From Desmodus rotundus (Eukaryota; Chordata; Mammalia; Chiroptera; Phyllostomidae), in contig NC_071392.1 of the NCBI RefSeq assembly GCF_022682495.2, forward strand, positions 85,390,797 through 85,454,796: a stretch of DNA of 64,000 nucleotides, read 5' to 3'. Positions 14,167 through 29,748 of the stretch are shown here, one piece after another. Numbering within the stretch: position 1 is the first letter of the stretch; each line of letters begins with the position of its first letter. The notes beneath the pieces were generated by a model. The model was not told the DNA's origin. It did not search any database and saw only the letters and a list, made by a program, of their open reading frames with translations. Position numbers and translations under genes: made by a program.

Positions 14167-16720
14167 TATGTTAAGCACTAAATATGAACTAGGAGAATGT
14201 CTTAGAGATGTAGCCAAATGGATCCATGTTTCAGATCCAAGAGAACCAGGAACTGCATGTCTTATCCAAACTGAACTGGGCAAAGGTGGACCTGAATCCA
14301 TCCTACACACCTGGATCCTCGCTGCACTTCTGAGCCTAGACTACAATGTAAGGGTCCCCGCCCATCCCCATCTTCTCTGCCTGTAAGGTGGTTCCTGCTA
14401 CTTTGAGGAAACTGACCTCATAGTCTGTGTGGTGTGATAGTTTATTCTAAAAAGGAGCACAAAATAGCAGGAGAAGGCTGGTCTTAAGGCTTTTAACACA
14501 AAAAAGCCCCAAGCTCTCAGGTGTTCCCTTTTAGATAGCGTCAGAGACACAAGCACCACAAATACCGAAATTTTCTCCCTGGTCTCAAAATAATTCCCTG
14601 TATTCTACCAAGGATTACCTCCCCATATCTGTCCAGGGTGTGCTGGTATCTCCAATAAGGGCCTCTCCTTATCTTGTAAAGAGGGACTTCCTATGAAGAC
14701 TCCACAGCAAGGGGATAAAACAAAGTAGCATATTTGGTGAAACTACAGGGCAAGCCCCTACTAGTGAGGCTCCATAACCTGGGTCAGCTACCTGTGAGCA
14801 CAGAGAGGTGAGTCATCTATGCCCAGATATGTCCTAGAGGGGCCCAGGCCATGGTAAGGCAAGGCTCTGAGACCAGGTGGCAGGTGGAAGGTTATTCAAC
14901 CTTCTATTTCTGCCAGGGAGACAAACATCAGGAGGGACCAGAGGTGGTTTGTCTCTGACTTGGTGCCAAATCAACCTTCTTTCGATGGCACCTGCCATGA
15001 TTCCCAGGCTTTGCCACTCTTTCCAGGCTTCCTGTGGCCTTGAGGCTATTCTTAGACCTGTATTCTGGAGCAAAGCAGGACAAGTCTGAGTCTCGGTCTC
15101 ATCTTCTATCAAGGGAAATAACTTTCTTCTTCATGCCTCACAATTAAAACATTTGTGAGACGTTAAGCTGGAAACTCAACACAAACAAAAATCAGCATGG
15201 TGTGTGCAAAAGCTTGTAAAAATCTGTCAGGCACTGTACAACATAGCAGGATTCCCACCTGCTATGGGCCCATGGGCAGTTGCAGGGTGTGCAGTGAGGA
15301 CAGGGGACAGCTCCGAGCAGTGGGTCTCCTGGTGGGGGGAAGCTGTGCCAGGCACTGGACCAGACAGATGCCTCCTGAGTCCCTCTCAGCCCCACCAGTC
15401 TCACATTGGCAGCTCCCCTAGGTCACTCTGCTCTGCGCTTACTCCATCCCTCCAGCCTGCTTCCTCTCTCACCACCAGACTTCTGAGTTTTTCTCACTTG
15501 ATCCTTCAGCTCCAGAACCTTTCTTTACTCATTTCTACCTTTCAGAGAATTCAATGAACTCCACCTGCTCCTGCCCCTTGCTACCCCTGAGCTCAGAGAA
15601 GCTGAGAAGTCTCTTCATCAGAGGGCTCCTCCACCTACCCGTCTCCCATAGACTCTAACTTGGCCTAGCTCCATCTCTATACTGCCGGCCAGCTTGTGCC
15701 TCAAAAATCCCAGGGTTGCGTCTTGGTGGCCATTGTAGGCCCCAAATTGAAACCAGTTTTGGGGAAGATTCACTCTATAGGGCGCCCAGCACAATAATCC
15801 CATTGTGTCTGAAATAGAAAATTTCGGAATCCTGCCCCACCCCTCCACATGCACTGTGTCTTTGCTTTTGATAACCCAGTACTTGACCCCTTCACCTTGT
15901 GCTAATCCCTCTCCCCACTGCTGAGCCTCGGCCAGAGTCCGGGTTTACTATCCTCCAAACCCTTTCTAATGTCTGCTTCTGTGGTACCTAATTCTAGCTC
16001 AGGCTGCCAGCTCTTAGCAAGTGGGGCAATTTTCATCAGCATTCGTGCAGATCCCCATGGCAGGCAGGAGGCTGTTTAAAAGAGACCCCATAATCGCATG
16101 AGTGATGAGAAAGACCAAGGCCCCAGTGGTGGGGAAGAGGAAGAATAGGCTATTGGTCTTCCATCCTCCAGATGTATCGGGCAAACGCCTATTTAACCCT
16201 TGCCCTGTCTGCTTTCCAAATACCCCCTCCATACCCTTAGTAGGCAAGAGAGCACCTGCACACCCAGACTCCCAGGAGACTCGGCCTCTTCCTTCTCATC
16301 ACCTCTTCATGTTAGGATCCCGGATCCCCAAAGCCCTGGGTTTGACCTTCCTGCCCACTGGTGTAGCATTGAGAGAAAGGTCACACATAAGAGATTCCTT
16401 TGCTCTCAGGGGACTCCAGACAATGAGCCGCCCCAATGGCTCCCAATATGAGCCCTTCCTTAGTGTGAGGTAAATCAATCTCCATGAGGTCAGAGGATTC
16501 CTCAGGGCCCTGGATGTTCTTCTCTTCCCAACCCTCATCTCCTCAGCTTGAGAAGGCCCCACTGTGATACATGGGCGCTTAGCTTCCCCTGGTGTCCCCC
16601 ATCCCGGAAGACTTCTGGGAGTCAGCTGCTCTTCCTCTCTGCCCTCAGAAGGGAAGTTTTCTAATCTCCTGTAGGTCACAAGCCCACAGAGTGGCCAAAC
16701 ATAGCAGAAGTGATGCAAGG
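14167..16720. other. Spacer upstream of the unit 2 trypsinogen
   Basis: No gene, RNA gene or clear young repeat recognised. The sequence is almost identical to 30772-33325 of the next unit, showing that it is part of the 16.6-kb repeat unit. The duplication junction between TRBC1 3' flank and trypsinogen 5' flank must lie in or before this stretch, but I cannot place it without the 5' flank of unit 1. Confidence 0.5.
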
Positions 16721-16730
16721 CCCTGGGAAG

Positions 16731-16860
16731 GGGAAAGCTGCAGGTGTGCTTGTCGGGGAGAGGCTGTGGCCCTCCACCCCCACGTCCACCCCCGCCCTCC
16801 CCGGGGGTGATATAAAGGCTCTCCACCATCCACCATACACCCAATTTCAGGCCGGCCACC
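16731..16860 (+). promoter_or_regulatory. Trypsinogen promoter, unit 2 (PTF1-type site, TATA box, 5' UTR)
   Basis: GGGAAA at 16731-16736, four bases, then CAGGTG at 16741-16746. On the minus strand this is CACCTG-N4-TTTCCC, the bipartite E-box plus TC-box bound by pancreatic PTF1 in acinar gene promoters. TATAAA follows at 16811-16816 and the start codon at 16861. The identical pair is present in unit 3. Confidence 0.7.
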
Positions 16861-20033
<3,173 letters not shown>

Positions 20034-20074
20034 AGGTCTCACCCAACCCCTCGGCCATACCAATGCTAATAAAG

Positions 20075-23000
20075 TGATGCTGATTCAACCTCCTGTGTCT
20101 GTGCCTGCTCCCGCCACCAGTTGGCTCTGGGAAATACACTCCTCCTGGGGCCAGGCGGGACCCTGGATCCTACAGATGAGCAGAGCGCCCCCCTACCACC
20201 TGCGCTCCCTGGAATAGTAGTTGGGCAGCATGTGAAGGCATGGAATCCAAAAAAACAATACGCAGGCGACGAGGACAGGCTGTTTCTGGCAGGAAGTCTG
20301 TTTCAGAAAGGCTGTGTCAGAGGACCCCTGACCATGGTTGCACTTGAGCATGGTGCTAGAGCGTGCCAGATGCAGCTCCCAGCACAGACACATCTGGGGC
20401 AGCACCGTGCAAACACCTTGGCCACTTCTGAGTCCCTTTGTCACATGCTGAGACCTAGCCTGCGCTTCCCTCCTGGCAGCCCAAAGCCCCACTTGGCCCT
20501 GTTTCTTGACAACCTGTCCACGTGTCTTCCCTGGGCCTCAAGTCCTCAAACTCCAGAGAAGTCTGCCTTTTGTTCATCTCGCCTCACGACCCCAGTGTGT
20601 ACGGGCCACAGTGAGTGCTTTGCAGACACTTCCAGGTGTGGCTCGCCCTCCCCTCTGGAGTGCATATTATCCCAGTGGTCCAGACAAGAAAGCAGAGGTT
20701 AGTTCACTCACGTCCCTCGTCCAGCAAATGGTAGATGTGGGGGCAGTCTCCTTGTTTGCTTGGCCCCAAAGCCTGTGCTGTCTCTAGCCCGCCTCAGGGT
20801 CCCTCAGACGGCCACTCTGGTCCATCAGCTCTGCTCCCCAATGTCTCTCCAGCCCATTCCCTGCCTCACTGCTCTTCCAGAGGGTCTGATCTCCCATCCA
20901 CCTTCCACACTGCGTGCAAGGGGTCTTGCGCATTACATCATGTCCCGATTGGTGCTTTTCCCGACCTCCCACAGCTTCAGAGACAGGACCGGAGCTCCTT
21001 ACCCAGGGGATGCAGGGGGGCTGTTGCTGCTCTGCCCAGGCCTTGGTTCCCAGCCTATCTCCCTGTTCCTCCACTCCCCTGTGATGCTCCCATGCTCAGA
21101 AGTCCCCATGGTTCCTCCAAGGAGCCTCGCACCTCTGACCCGGAGCTCCAGCACTATGGCCCATCTCGCTCCATGGCCTTCCACCCACCCTTTCACCCAC
21201 TTCAGAAAAGTCTTTTCTGACTCTTCCTATTCCTGATTCTCGTCCCCCCACCCCTGTGCTGGTGCCACTGGCCCTGGACCTGAGTGAGGCGTTTTCCTTC
21301 TGGTCCTCGCTGACGACCTTGCTATTTCTGCTTAGTAAACACACCTGTGTCTACCTTGGCATTTCACGGTGAGCTCCTTGGGAAGAAATCTTGTCTTGCT
21401 CATCCTGATGTATCTAGTGATTAAACAACGCCCAGAATACACAAGGCCCCCCAGTGACTGAGTGAATAAAGTATGACCTAGGAGTGGAGGGAAATGTACT
21501 GAAGGAAGACAGAGCCTTCCAGGAAAAAGGAAATATATTGGTTCCCCAGGTGTGATCCCTGTACCAGCAGCCCCAGATTCACTTGGGAATTTAGGAGAAG
21601 TGCAAAATCATGGGCCCCGCCCCAGACCTAGTGAGTCAGCAATTCTCGGAGGAGACCCAGCAACGTGCATGTTGACAGTCCTCCCAGGCATTCTGATACA
21701 AGCTAAAGCTGAAAAACCCGTGCAGTACTGAGATTGCTAGGCCATTCTCTCGGTGCAAGCAGTAGTGACTAACATTTCTACATTTCAGACCCATGAGGGA
21801 TCGGCCATTATTCTTATTCTTATTCTTAGATGAAGAGATGGGGCTTGAAGAGCTTTGGCAGCTCGCCCAGGGTCTCCTACACAGAAGTGGAGGGTCTGGG
21901 TGGGGGCCGGCTGGTGGCCTTCCCCTAGGGACAGGGACCTCAGTGGCCTCAGGTACAAGGGCACCTAGCAGAGCCCGGACCTTAAGTAAGGAGGCCTGGG
22001 GACTGATTCCAGCTCTGGTTCTGCATCAGCCTGACTGGCTACCCATGTGGCCTCCAGGTCTCAGTTACCTCTGAGAAATCAGGAGACAAATTTTAGGTTA
22101 GCATGACTGCCTTCACGTGCTTGAAAGGTTTCCAGAATTGCACTTATGTATAACACATTATTTGTGTATCTCCTCCCCAAACACCACAGTCCACCTGGAG
22201 AAAGGCACACAGGTAACCTGGCTTTCCCCTCCTGTCCCCAGCAAAACCATCCACATCCTTCTGACCCCCTCCAGTGGCCACGTTCAGATATGCAGTTACT
22301 TAGGTTTTAAAAATTGAGGAACGGGTGCCCCCTGCTGCCCAGGATGATGAATGATCCAACTCAGCACCAAGCTCCTTTGGAAAACAAAACAAATAAGCTG
22401 CAGGTGCACTGGGCAGGTGACAGTGTGACAGAGGCCAAAGCTGGGACAAACCCCATCAGGACTGAAAGTAGCTGTGCTACCAAGACAGAGTGGTGTTACT
22501 CTTTTTCAGGCCCGTCAGGATGAGGGTCCCCAGCTGGATGGTCTAAAGGCAGTTTACTGAGAGCGTCAGTTATTGGGAGACCCAAGAGGCCAATCAGTCA
22601 GGAAAATATACTGAGATAAATCGAAACAAGTCGTGCATTGATGAAATTGTTTCCCAGTGTGCAAAGGGAATAAACACACAGTCATGGAAACCAAGGCCTT
22701 TGATTCAGGCTAATGGTAGAGTGCTGTGAAGTCTGTCGCCATCCCTGAGTGAGAAAACAGACCGTCTCCCCTTCCTCTTTTCCCCCTAAATTCTAAGAGA
22801 CACACCGCTGCACCCACTGGTGACACCACCAGGTAGCACTCTGGTGTTCTCCACGCTGACACCTGTCCTCTTCCTTGTCTGGGACAAGCAGCGGGTCCCC
22901 AGCCTGGCAATGAAATAGAAATACCCAGTGCAATTTAGGCCTTGATTGTTTGTTTCCAAACCACTTAGTAAACCCAATCCTAGAATTTTTTATTGAAAAG

Positions 23001-23363
23001 ATCCTGGGACTACTCTGAAATATGCATTGTTTGCAAGCTTTGTCAGTGATTGGAGGCTCATTTAGCAGATTCACCGCCATGAAACCGCTTCTTCTGCAAA
23101 CTGATCTTCTTTGGGAAATCTAACAACTTTGTAAATTAAACAAGTGGGTTTAGTCAAGTAGCAGATTTCAAGGTATTACTTAAAGCAGTATTTTGTTATT
23201 TTTCTTTTCTTTAAAATTCTGTTATTTTATTTTAAATAGATAGTGTAGCTACAGGGCTCAGGAATCAAAACAAGTTCACACTGAAAAATGGTACTTTTAT
23301 TTCCACTTTGCTTCTGTGTCCTCTGCTCATTCCTAATAGGTAACGACTTTTCTCCATCTCTGA
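20075..23363. other. Intergenic flank 3' of trypsinogen, unit 2
   Basis: Counterpart of 3490-6759, with only scattered substitutions and a one-base deletion near 20923. I see no gene. It agrees with unit 3 rather than unit 1 at most diagnostic sites (for example 22940 and 23000). Confidence 0.6.
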
Positions 23364-23799
23364 TCCCTTCCAGTGTTACTTCAAGCAGAATCAAACAGAC
23401 AAAAGTATAATTCTGACTTTGCCCCTTTGTTAGACAAAAGGTACTACACGGGAATGCGATTCTGTCCCTTTGGGTTTTTTCTGTTGATGCTGTATCTTAG
23501 ACAACTTCCACGGCAAGGTGAAATACCTCCTTCTTTCTTAGCTCTGAATAGTGTTCCTGTTTGTCAGTGTCTCACAGTTTATTTATCCAGTCCCTCACTC
23601 AGGGGCACTTGTTTTTCTCGATTGTTTTGTTATTCCAAATAACGCAAAGAGTTTACACAGATTTTTATTTGTATTTAAGAATATATAGGGGATAAATTCC
23701 TGTCGGCAAAGTTCTGGTTGAAAAAGTAAATGCATTTTGTAGTTTCTATAGCTATTTCCAAGTGGTTGTATCATTTTGCAGTCCTATCAGCAACCAATT
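23364..23799 (-). repeat. Old L1 3'-end fragment, unit 2
   Basis: Copy of the diverged antisense L1 remnant described at 6760-7195, colinear and almost identical. Confidence 0.55.
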
Positions 23800-23800
23800 C

Positions 23801-24254
23801 AGTGGTCCCCACTCCACCTGTGGGGGGCACGTTCTAAGATCTCCAGAGGGGGCCTGGTACCGCAGATGGCATGCAGTCCTACGTATACTGTTTTCTCCCC
23901 TGTATGTGTATACCTCAGATAAAGTTTAACTTACGAATGAGGCACAGTGACATATCGGCAACAATAACTAGTAATGAAATAGAACCATTTTAAAAATATA
24001 TTCTAATAAAAGTTATGTGCCTGTTGTCTCTGTCTCTCTGAATATCTCATTGTGCTGTGCTCACCTTTTCACTGACAGGAAGCATTTCACGGCCTCCCTT
24101 TGGCATGCCCACAGGGCCAGCATCGCTACTCCTGTGCTCTGGGGCCGCTGCTAAGTAAAATGAGGGTGACTTGAATGCAAGCGGCACCATTGTGGTTGAC
24201 CCAATAGTTGAAACAGGTGGATGATTCCCCAAGGCCGGGAGGGCGGAGAAGGGT
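23801..24254. mobile_element. Tigger/MER2-like remnant, unit 2
   Basis: Copy of the element at 7197-7650. The C at 24214 matches unit 3 and differs from the T at 7610 in unit 1, one of the last sites at which unit 2 follows unit 3. Confidence 0.5.
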
Positions 24255-24600
24255 GACATGAGATTTCATCATCCCACTCAGAACCACTCCCACTTTAAAA
24301 TGTACAAACTGTTCATTCTGGAATGTTCCATTTACTGTTTTCATACCTCGATTGAGTGTGGAAAGTAGAACTGTGGGTAAGGAGGGGACTCCATGTCAAA
24401 GTGCATACCTCACCACACATCAGCCCGGGAGTGCCCTCCCGTGATTCAACGTGGTCCCATTGGCGAAAAGCAACATGTCAGTGTGAGTTTAGTTTGCGTT
24501 AATCACGGCGAGGTTGTTTTCCTGTGGGTAAGCACCATGCGGATCTTTGGTCCGAACCACCTGTTCTTTGCCCAGTTTGTTGGGCTGCTGCAATATATTC

Positions 24601-25174
24601 TTTTTTTTTTCACTTTTTAAATTATTTTATTGTTATGCAATTACTGTTGTCTGCATTTTCTCGCCACCTCTCTACCCCACCCCAGCCAAACCCACCTCCT
24701 TCCCCTGCTTCCACCCTCCCCCTTGGTTTTGTCCATGTGTCCTTTATAGTAATTCCTGAAAACCCTTCTCCACACTGTCCCTTCTCCCCTCCCTTCTGGC
24801 TATCATTAGATTTTTCTTAACTTCAATGTCTCTGGTTATATTTTGTTTGCTTTTTACTTGTGTTGATTATGTTCCTGTTAAAGGTGAGAATGTATGGTAT
24901 TTGTCCCTCACCACCTTGCTTATTTCACTTAGCGTAATGCTCTCCAGTTCCATCCATGCTGTTGCAAAGGGTATAGGTCCTTCTTTCTCTCTGCTGCATA
25001 GAATTCCATTGTGTAAATGTACCATAGTTTTTGGATCCACTCATTGGCTGATGGGCACTTAGGTTGCTTCCAGCACTTCACTATTGTAAATGGTGCTGCT
25101 ATGAATATTGGGGTCCTTAGGTTGTTTTGGATTGGTGTTTCATATTGTTATTTCTAGGAGTTCATCATATATTG
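24601..25174 (-). mobile_element. 5'-truncated L1 3' end, antisense (unit 2)
   Basis: Copy of the L1 at 7997-8570, nearly identical to unit 1. The unit 3 copy differs by several percent ('ttgttcagttacggttgtct' instead of 'ttatgcaattactgttgtct'), which shows that the tail of unit 2 belongs with unit 1. Confidence 0.8.
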
Positions 25175-26135
25175 GAAATATTGGTCCTAATGATGAGAGC
25201 TGAAAATGTCCCATGTTGTCGATTATGTCTTGATTCGGTGTATATTTTTCCACATAACTTTGTCATCGTGAGGTAGTCAAGTTGCTCTCTTTTTTTTCTT
25301 TCCTAGACTTTAAGTCGGAGTTTGTCAGGTGACAGAAGGAAGTGCCATTTAGTGAAAGGAGATGTAGGCCACCCAACTGAGGTTAATCAAGGGCATCTCA
25401 GGCAGGGAGATTAAAACACCTACCAAAATCGTTAAATGTGTCTGCCCTTCAGAGGAGGCATGACTATCTACTCATTTGAGTTCTGTGCCTGAGACATCAT
25501 GTCCCCAGGTCCCCACACCCACTTCCCCAAGGCCCTGGACCTCCCATGACATCTGAAGCCCACAGTGGCACTGGTCTTCCCATCGCACCCCTCACAATGT
25601 GCTGGGCTCTCAGTTCTCCCCCTGTGCCCAAGGCAGCAAAGCCCTGCCCCTGGGCCCTGGTCAGTTGTCCTCCAGGCCTCCCCAGAGGTTCTGAGTTGGC
25701 CCAAAGGGACAGAGTCTCAGTGTATAGGGGTCTCATTCTATGGTGAAGGCTGTGATGTCTGCATGTCACAGCCCCAGGGGCAGGCCCAGGGTACAAGGGG
25801 GCTTCGGTTTCCAGACAGGGCAGCTCCCCACTAAGACGACAGCAGCCTGCAGAGGGGCGGATACTGGATCGGGGAGAAAACCAGCCCTCCCACCACAAGC
25901 AGGCAGTCTCACAAAGACACTGGTCCCTAAGGAGCTAAGAATGTCCTGAAGACAGGGTGTGGGGTGAGGAGGGAGATCCTCAGCCCAGTGGGACCCTGCC
26001 ACTGCCACCTCACACTATGGGGCGGGGTCTGATGTCACCACCTCCCAACTCCAATACCCTCAATGGACAGCTGCTCTGGAGGTCTCTTCCAGGCTCTGAG
26101 GGGTGGGCCCGTGGGAGGGGTGGCTGTGGGAGGAG

Positions 26136-26214
26136 CGTTTTTGTACAAAGATGAAACATTGTGGGGGCTGGTAGCCACAGTGATTCATCTCTATGGGAAA
26201 CCTTTACAAAAACT
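26136..26214 (+). other. TRBD1-like: TRBD segment with both recombination signals, unit 2
   Basis: Same structure as at 9532-9610: nonamer CGTTTTTGT, 12-bp spacer, heptamer CATTGTG; core GGGGCTGGTAGC at 26164-26175; heptamer CACAGTG, 23-bp spacer, nonamer ACAAAAACT ending at 26214. Core and signals are unchanged relative to unit 1. The GC box upstream (GGGGCGGGG, about 26019) is also kept. Confidence 0.9.
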
Positions 26215-26755
26215 CTTCTGCCTGTCCCATCCCCCCAGGCCTCCAGGGTCACAGGCCTGAGGGTGGCCTGCTTCAGAACCCCTCCAGGGTACTCCTGTCT
26301 ACTGTCTACTCAAGGCCAATGTTAAGGACAGGCCTGGATGGGAACTGAAACTTCTAGGCAGAGAGAGAGCCCAGATGTAAGGAGGACACCTCAGTGGGCT
26401 CATGGGGGAAGGACTCAGGGATACTCCTGCATCTCAGGAAAAGGTCACTGGCAAGGGACATGGGAGGGGACCCATTCTATAGAGGAAGAAGACAGAGGAA
26501 ACCTGGGTTCTGGGACCCTGTTCCCCTGTCCAGGCCACACTCCTTTGAGAGGCCCTCAGAGACCATCGAGAAAGGGGCCCTGGGCCCTCTGGATGGACTC
26601 TGGCCTCGTTCTGTGGCTCCAGGAGCCAACGCCGAATCGGTCCTGTGCACAGGTGTGAGACTCTCCCATCAGCGCTCATCCCGGATCCCCCCAGACCAGC
26701 CAGGACCCTTTCTCCATGCCTCCATCTGTTTTCCTCATGGCCCCATGTCACTGTG

Positions 26756-26803
26756 CGAACCTCAAAGTTTTTTTTGGAGATGGAACCAGGCTCACAGTTG
26801 TAG
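26756..26803 (+). other. TRBJ1-1-like: TRBJ1-1/TRBJ1-3 fusion segment, unit 2 relic cluster
   Basis: Heptamer CACTGTG at 26749-26755, open 48-nt segment NLKVFFGDGTRLTVV, and splice donor GTAAG. Segment identical to the unit 1 copy, with the same TRBJ1-3-type flank after the donor, so the fusion predates the duplication that separated units 1 and 2. Confidence 0.85.
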
Positions 26804-27350
26804 GTAAGCGAGTTGGGGCTTAAGGGCTGGGGGATGACAAAGAGGGGCAGGGACCCAAATGAAGCCACCATCTTGGGGGCTCAGGTGAAAGCATGTTTTA
26901 TCAGAAAGATCTGAATTCTTGCTTGGATGCAGACAGGAGGGGACAGGCTCCATCTCCAGCAATTCCAGGGACTGGCTGTTCCATATCTGGGTTCCCCTCC
27001 CTGGAGGCAAGTGCTCTGTGCTAGAAAGGGGCCACCTTGTCTATCTCCGTCTCCTCAGAGGGTGCCCCGCCATGGCCATGACAGACGGAAAGCCTCTGGA
27101 CGTACACATGCCACAGTCCTGCGGTTTTTCTGCCTCACACAGAAGGGGACGGACACAGGAGAAAGCAGGAGCAGGGGGTTCGTGGAGCTGAATAGGTCCT
27201 CTTACTATAGTATTTCAGGGGGCAGGGTTGTCCCCCTGCCTCTACCTCCTGGAGCTTCAATTCAGCTGAGAAAAAGGAAAGAGAGCTGGCAGGTGGCCTT
27301 GGGGAGGAGGAGTGGAAGGCCGCAGGGCCAGTTTCCTTATCAGGCTTCAG

Positions 27351-27398
27351 GGCTGTGTGAGTAATGAAAAGCTGTTTTTCAGCAGTGGGACCAAGCTG
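27351..27398 (+). pseudogene. TRBJ1-4P: TRBJ1-4 truncated by L1 (unit 2)
   Basis: Heptamer-like GGCTGTG at 27351-27357 and 41 nt of TRBJ1-4 with the FSSG change, cut at the same base as in unit 1 by the L1 fragment. Confidence 0.85.
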
Positions 27399-27976
27399 CT
27401 GGGATTACACTCTAAGGGCCCTGAAACACCAATCCAAAAGAACTTATGCACCCCAATGTTCATAGCAGCACAATTTACAATAGTGAAGTACTGGAAGCAA
27501 CCTAAGTGCCCATCAGCAAATGAGTGGATCCAAAAACTATGGTACATTTACACAATGGAATTCTATGCAGCAGAGAGAAAGGAGCTTTTACCCTTTGCAA
27601 TGGCATGGATGGAACTGGAGAGCATTATGCTAAGTGAAATAAGCCAGGCAGTGAGGGACAAATACCATATGATCTCACCTTTAACTGGAACATAATCAAC
27701 AAAAGAAAAAAGCAAACAAAATATAACCAGAGACATTGAAATTAAGAACAATGTAACAATAGCCAGAGGGGAGTGGGGAGGGGATAGTGGGGAGAGGGGT
27801 CTATAGGAGCTACTATAAAGGACACAAGGAAAAAATCCAGGGGGGGAGAGGTGGGGGAGGGAGGTGGGACTAGTTGGGGTGGGGTGTAAGGATGGAGAGA
27901 AAATGCAGATAATGTAACTGAATAAAAAAAGAAATGAAAAAAATAAAATAAAATAAATAAAAAACAAAAACAAAAA
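27399..27976 (+). mobile_element. L1 3' end bridging the TRBJ-TRBC deletion (unit 2)
   Basis: Copy of the fragment at 10795-11370, with the same 5' breakpoint and an A-rich tail that differs only in length and a few bases. Confidence 0.85.
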
Positions 27977-28216
27977 CCTTCTCCTCTTCAGGCCAAGAGA
28001 AAGGATTCCTGATGCCAGCTCAGAGGTGGAGCCTTGAACTTCCAGCCTGCTATCGCCCCAATGTGGATTCGCCTTTTTCCATTCCTAGCTCGTGCTTCTG
28101 AAGGGCCGTTTTCATCTCTCAGCTCATCCCTATGTACCTGCACAGCAGGGTGCTCAAGACCTCACTCTCCCCCAAGTCTGGGAAAGAAACAGGTGCAATC
28201 GGGTCTAGATACATAG
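27977..28216 (+). pseudogene. TRBC1P: Orphan TRBC exon 4 and 3' UTR, TRBC1-like (unit 2)
   Basis: Acceptor 'ctcctcttcag', then AKRKDS and stop at 27992-28012, followed by the same TRBC1-like 3' UTR as in unit 1. Exons 1-3 absent. Confidence 0.8.
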
Positions 28217-29499
28217 CCCAGAGCCTGCCCCAACAGAGTAGCCTTGAGGTGGATGGTCCTCAAACCAGAACTGTGTGGTTGGCACCTGTGTGGACTGAGC
28301 ACTCACTTTTCAACCTGGAGAGCCTTTCACAGATGCAGCTATAGGACAGGGTGGCCTATAGGAAATAGGCACACCAGTTGACTACCTTCCAAATGGACGA
28401 AGCAGCCTAGAGTTTGATGAGTCAAGTGAGTGGAGGGAGCCCAGTTGGCGTATCATCAACGGGGCTTGTGGAGTTCAGTCTGAATCTAATATGATTTAGG
28501 AAAATAAATATACATGTCATTCATTAAACCCTGGGTACCATGGAGAAGTAACAGTTGCTACAATAACAGCAGCCCACATGGGTAGCCCTCCTGGACTCTC
28601 TCCTGGCCCTCTTCTGCTTACTCTCCAATAGACTCGGGGGTCACTTAAGCAGTTTCAGTAGGTCCAGGGAAGGGACAAAGGTGACTGAAATGCATACCAT
28701 GAGGCATTATATTATAGGAACCAATCTATCTTTAGATATGTTTTTCAAAGCCTCAATTGCTAAAGACTTCCCCATTCACCCTCCATGGAAGGCTAAAGAA
28801 TATATAACATGCAAATTTTCCCTCTGGACATAAACATGCCTGTTTTCTGGCTTCAGGATGGGGAATAGCATGGGGCTGGGAAGGAGCAGAGCTTGTCTAG
28901 GTAGCCAATCAGCCATGACCAGTCCATGCCTCCACCTCCCTCTCCCTTTGATTTTTCTGGATCACACCGAGTGTCTCTGCACTACCCAAACGCAGTGATC
29001 CCCAGGCTAAGATAGTCAAGAAAATAGTTCTTATTGGCTAAAGAGAAATTGTGCCATGGAGGAAATACGTTGTTTGGGAAAATAAGGGATGAGGAAAGGA
29101 GCTAGGATTTTGGAGGAAACATAGCCCAGAAGGTGGTAATCTGGTTGGAGAGTGATAAGGGACCCTGGCGACTAAGAACTGAGGAGAAATACCTGAGCTG
29201 GGGGGACTTGGGGAAGAAAATATTTTTTAAAAAAGAAATGAGTGACTTGCAGTCTGACCAAAATCTACATTTCAAACCCCCAGAAGGTCTGAAAGACTCT
29301 AATATGTAGCAACATGATGGGAAATGAACTTGGCTTGAAAAAGGAAAGCTTCAGGGGACATCTGTTCATTCCTCAGCCATGTGACCCTGGAGAAGTCCTT
29401 TTGCCTTGAGCTTTAGATTCCTCATTAGTAGAAAGAAGAAAATGGTGCCTCCTGCCCACCTTGTGAGGCCCCACTGAGCACCAGGCATGGGGAAGAGAA
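28217..29499. other. Spacer after the orphan TRBC exon, unit 2
   Basis: Copy of 11611-12894. Nothing recognised beyond a partial MIR-like stretch near its end. Confidence 0.5.
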
Positions 29500-29735
29500 G
29501 CCAAAGGTTCTGTGGTTGAACACACAGGCTCTAGAGTCAGTTTCCCAGGTCACATTCCACCTCCACCACTGACTGGCCACGTGACCTTGAGCAGGCTCCC
29601 TCACTCTATACAACTTATTTTAGCATCTATAAAATGGGCAACCCCCTAGGTGGCTGTGATACTAAAATTTTTTTAACAAGGTCCCTGAAAAACTTACACA
29701 GTGCTTGGTATAGTAAGCTCAGAGAAACTGTTCCA
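29500..29735 (+). repeat. MIR element, unit 2
   Basis: Copy of the MIR at 12895-13130. Confidence 0.75.
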
Positions 29736-29748
29736 TATTTTCATAATC

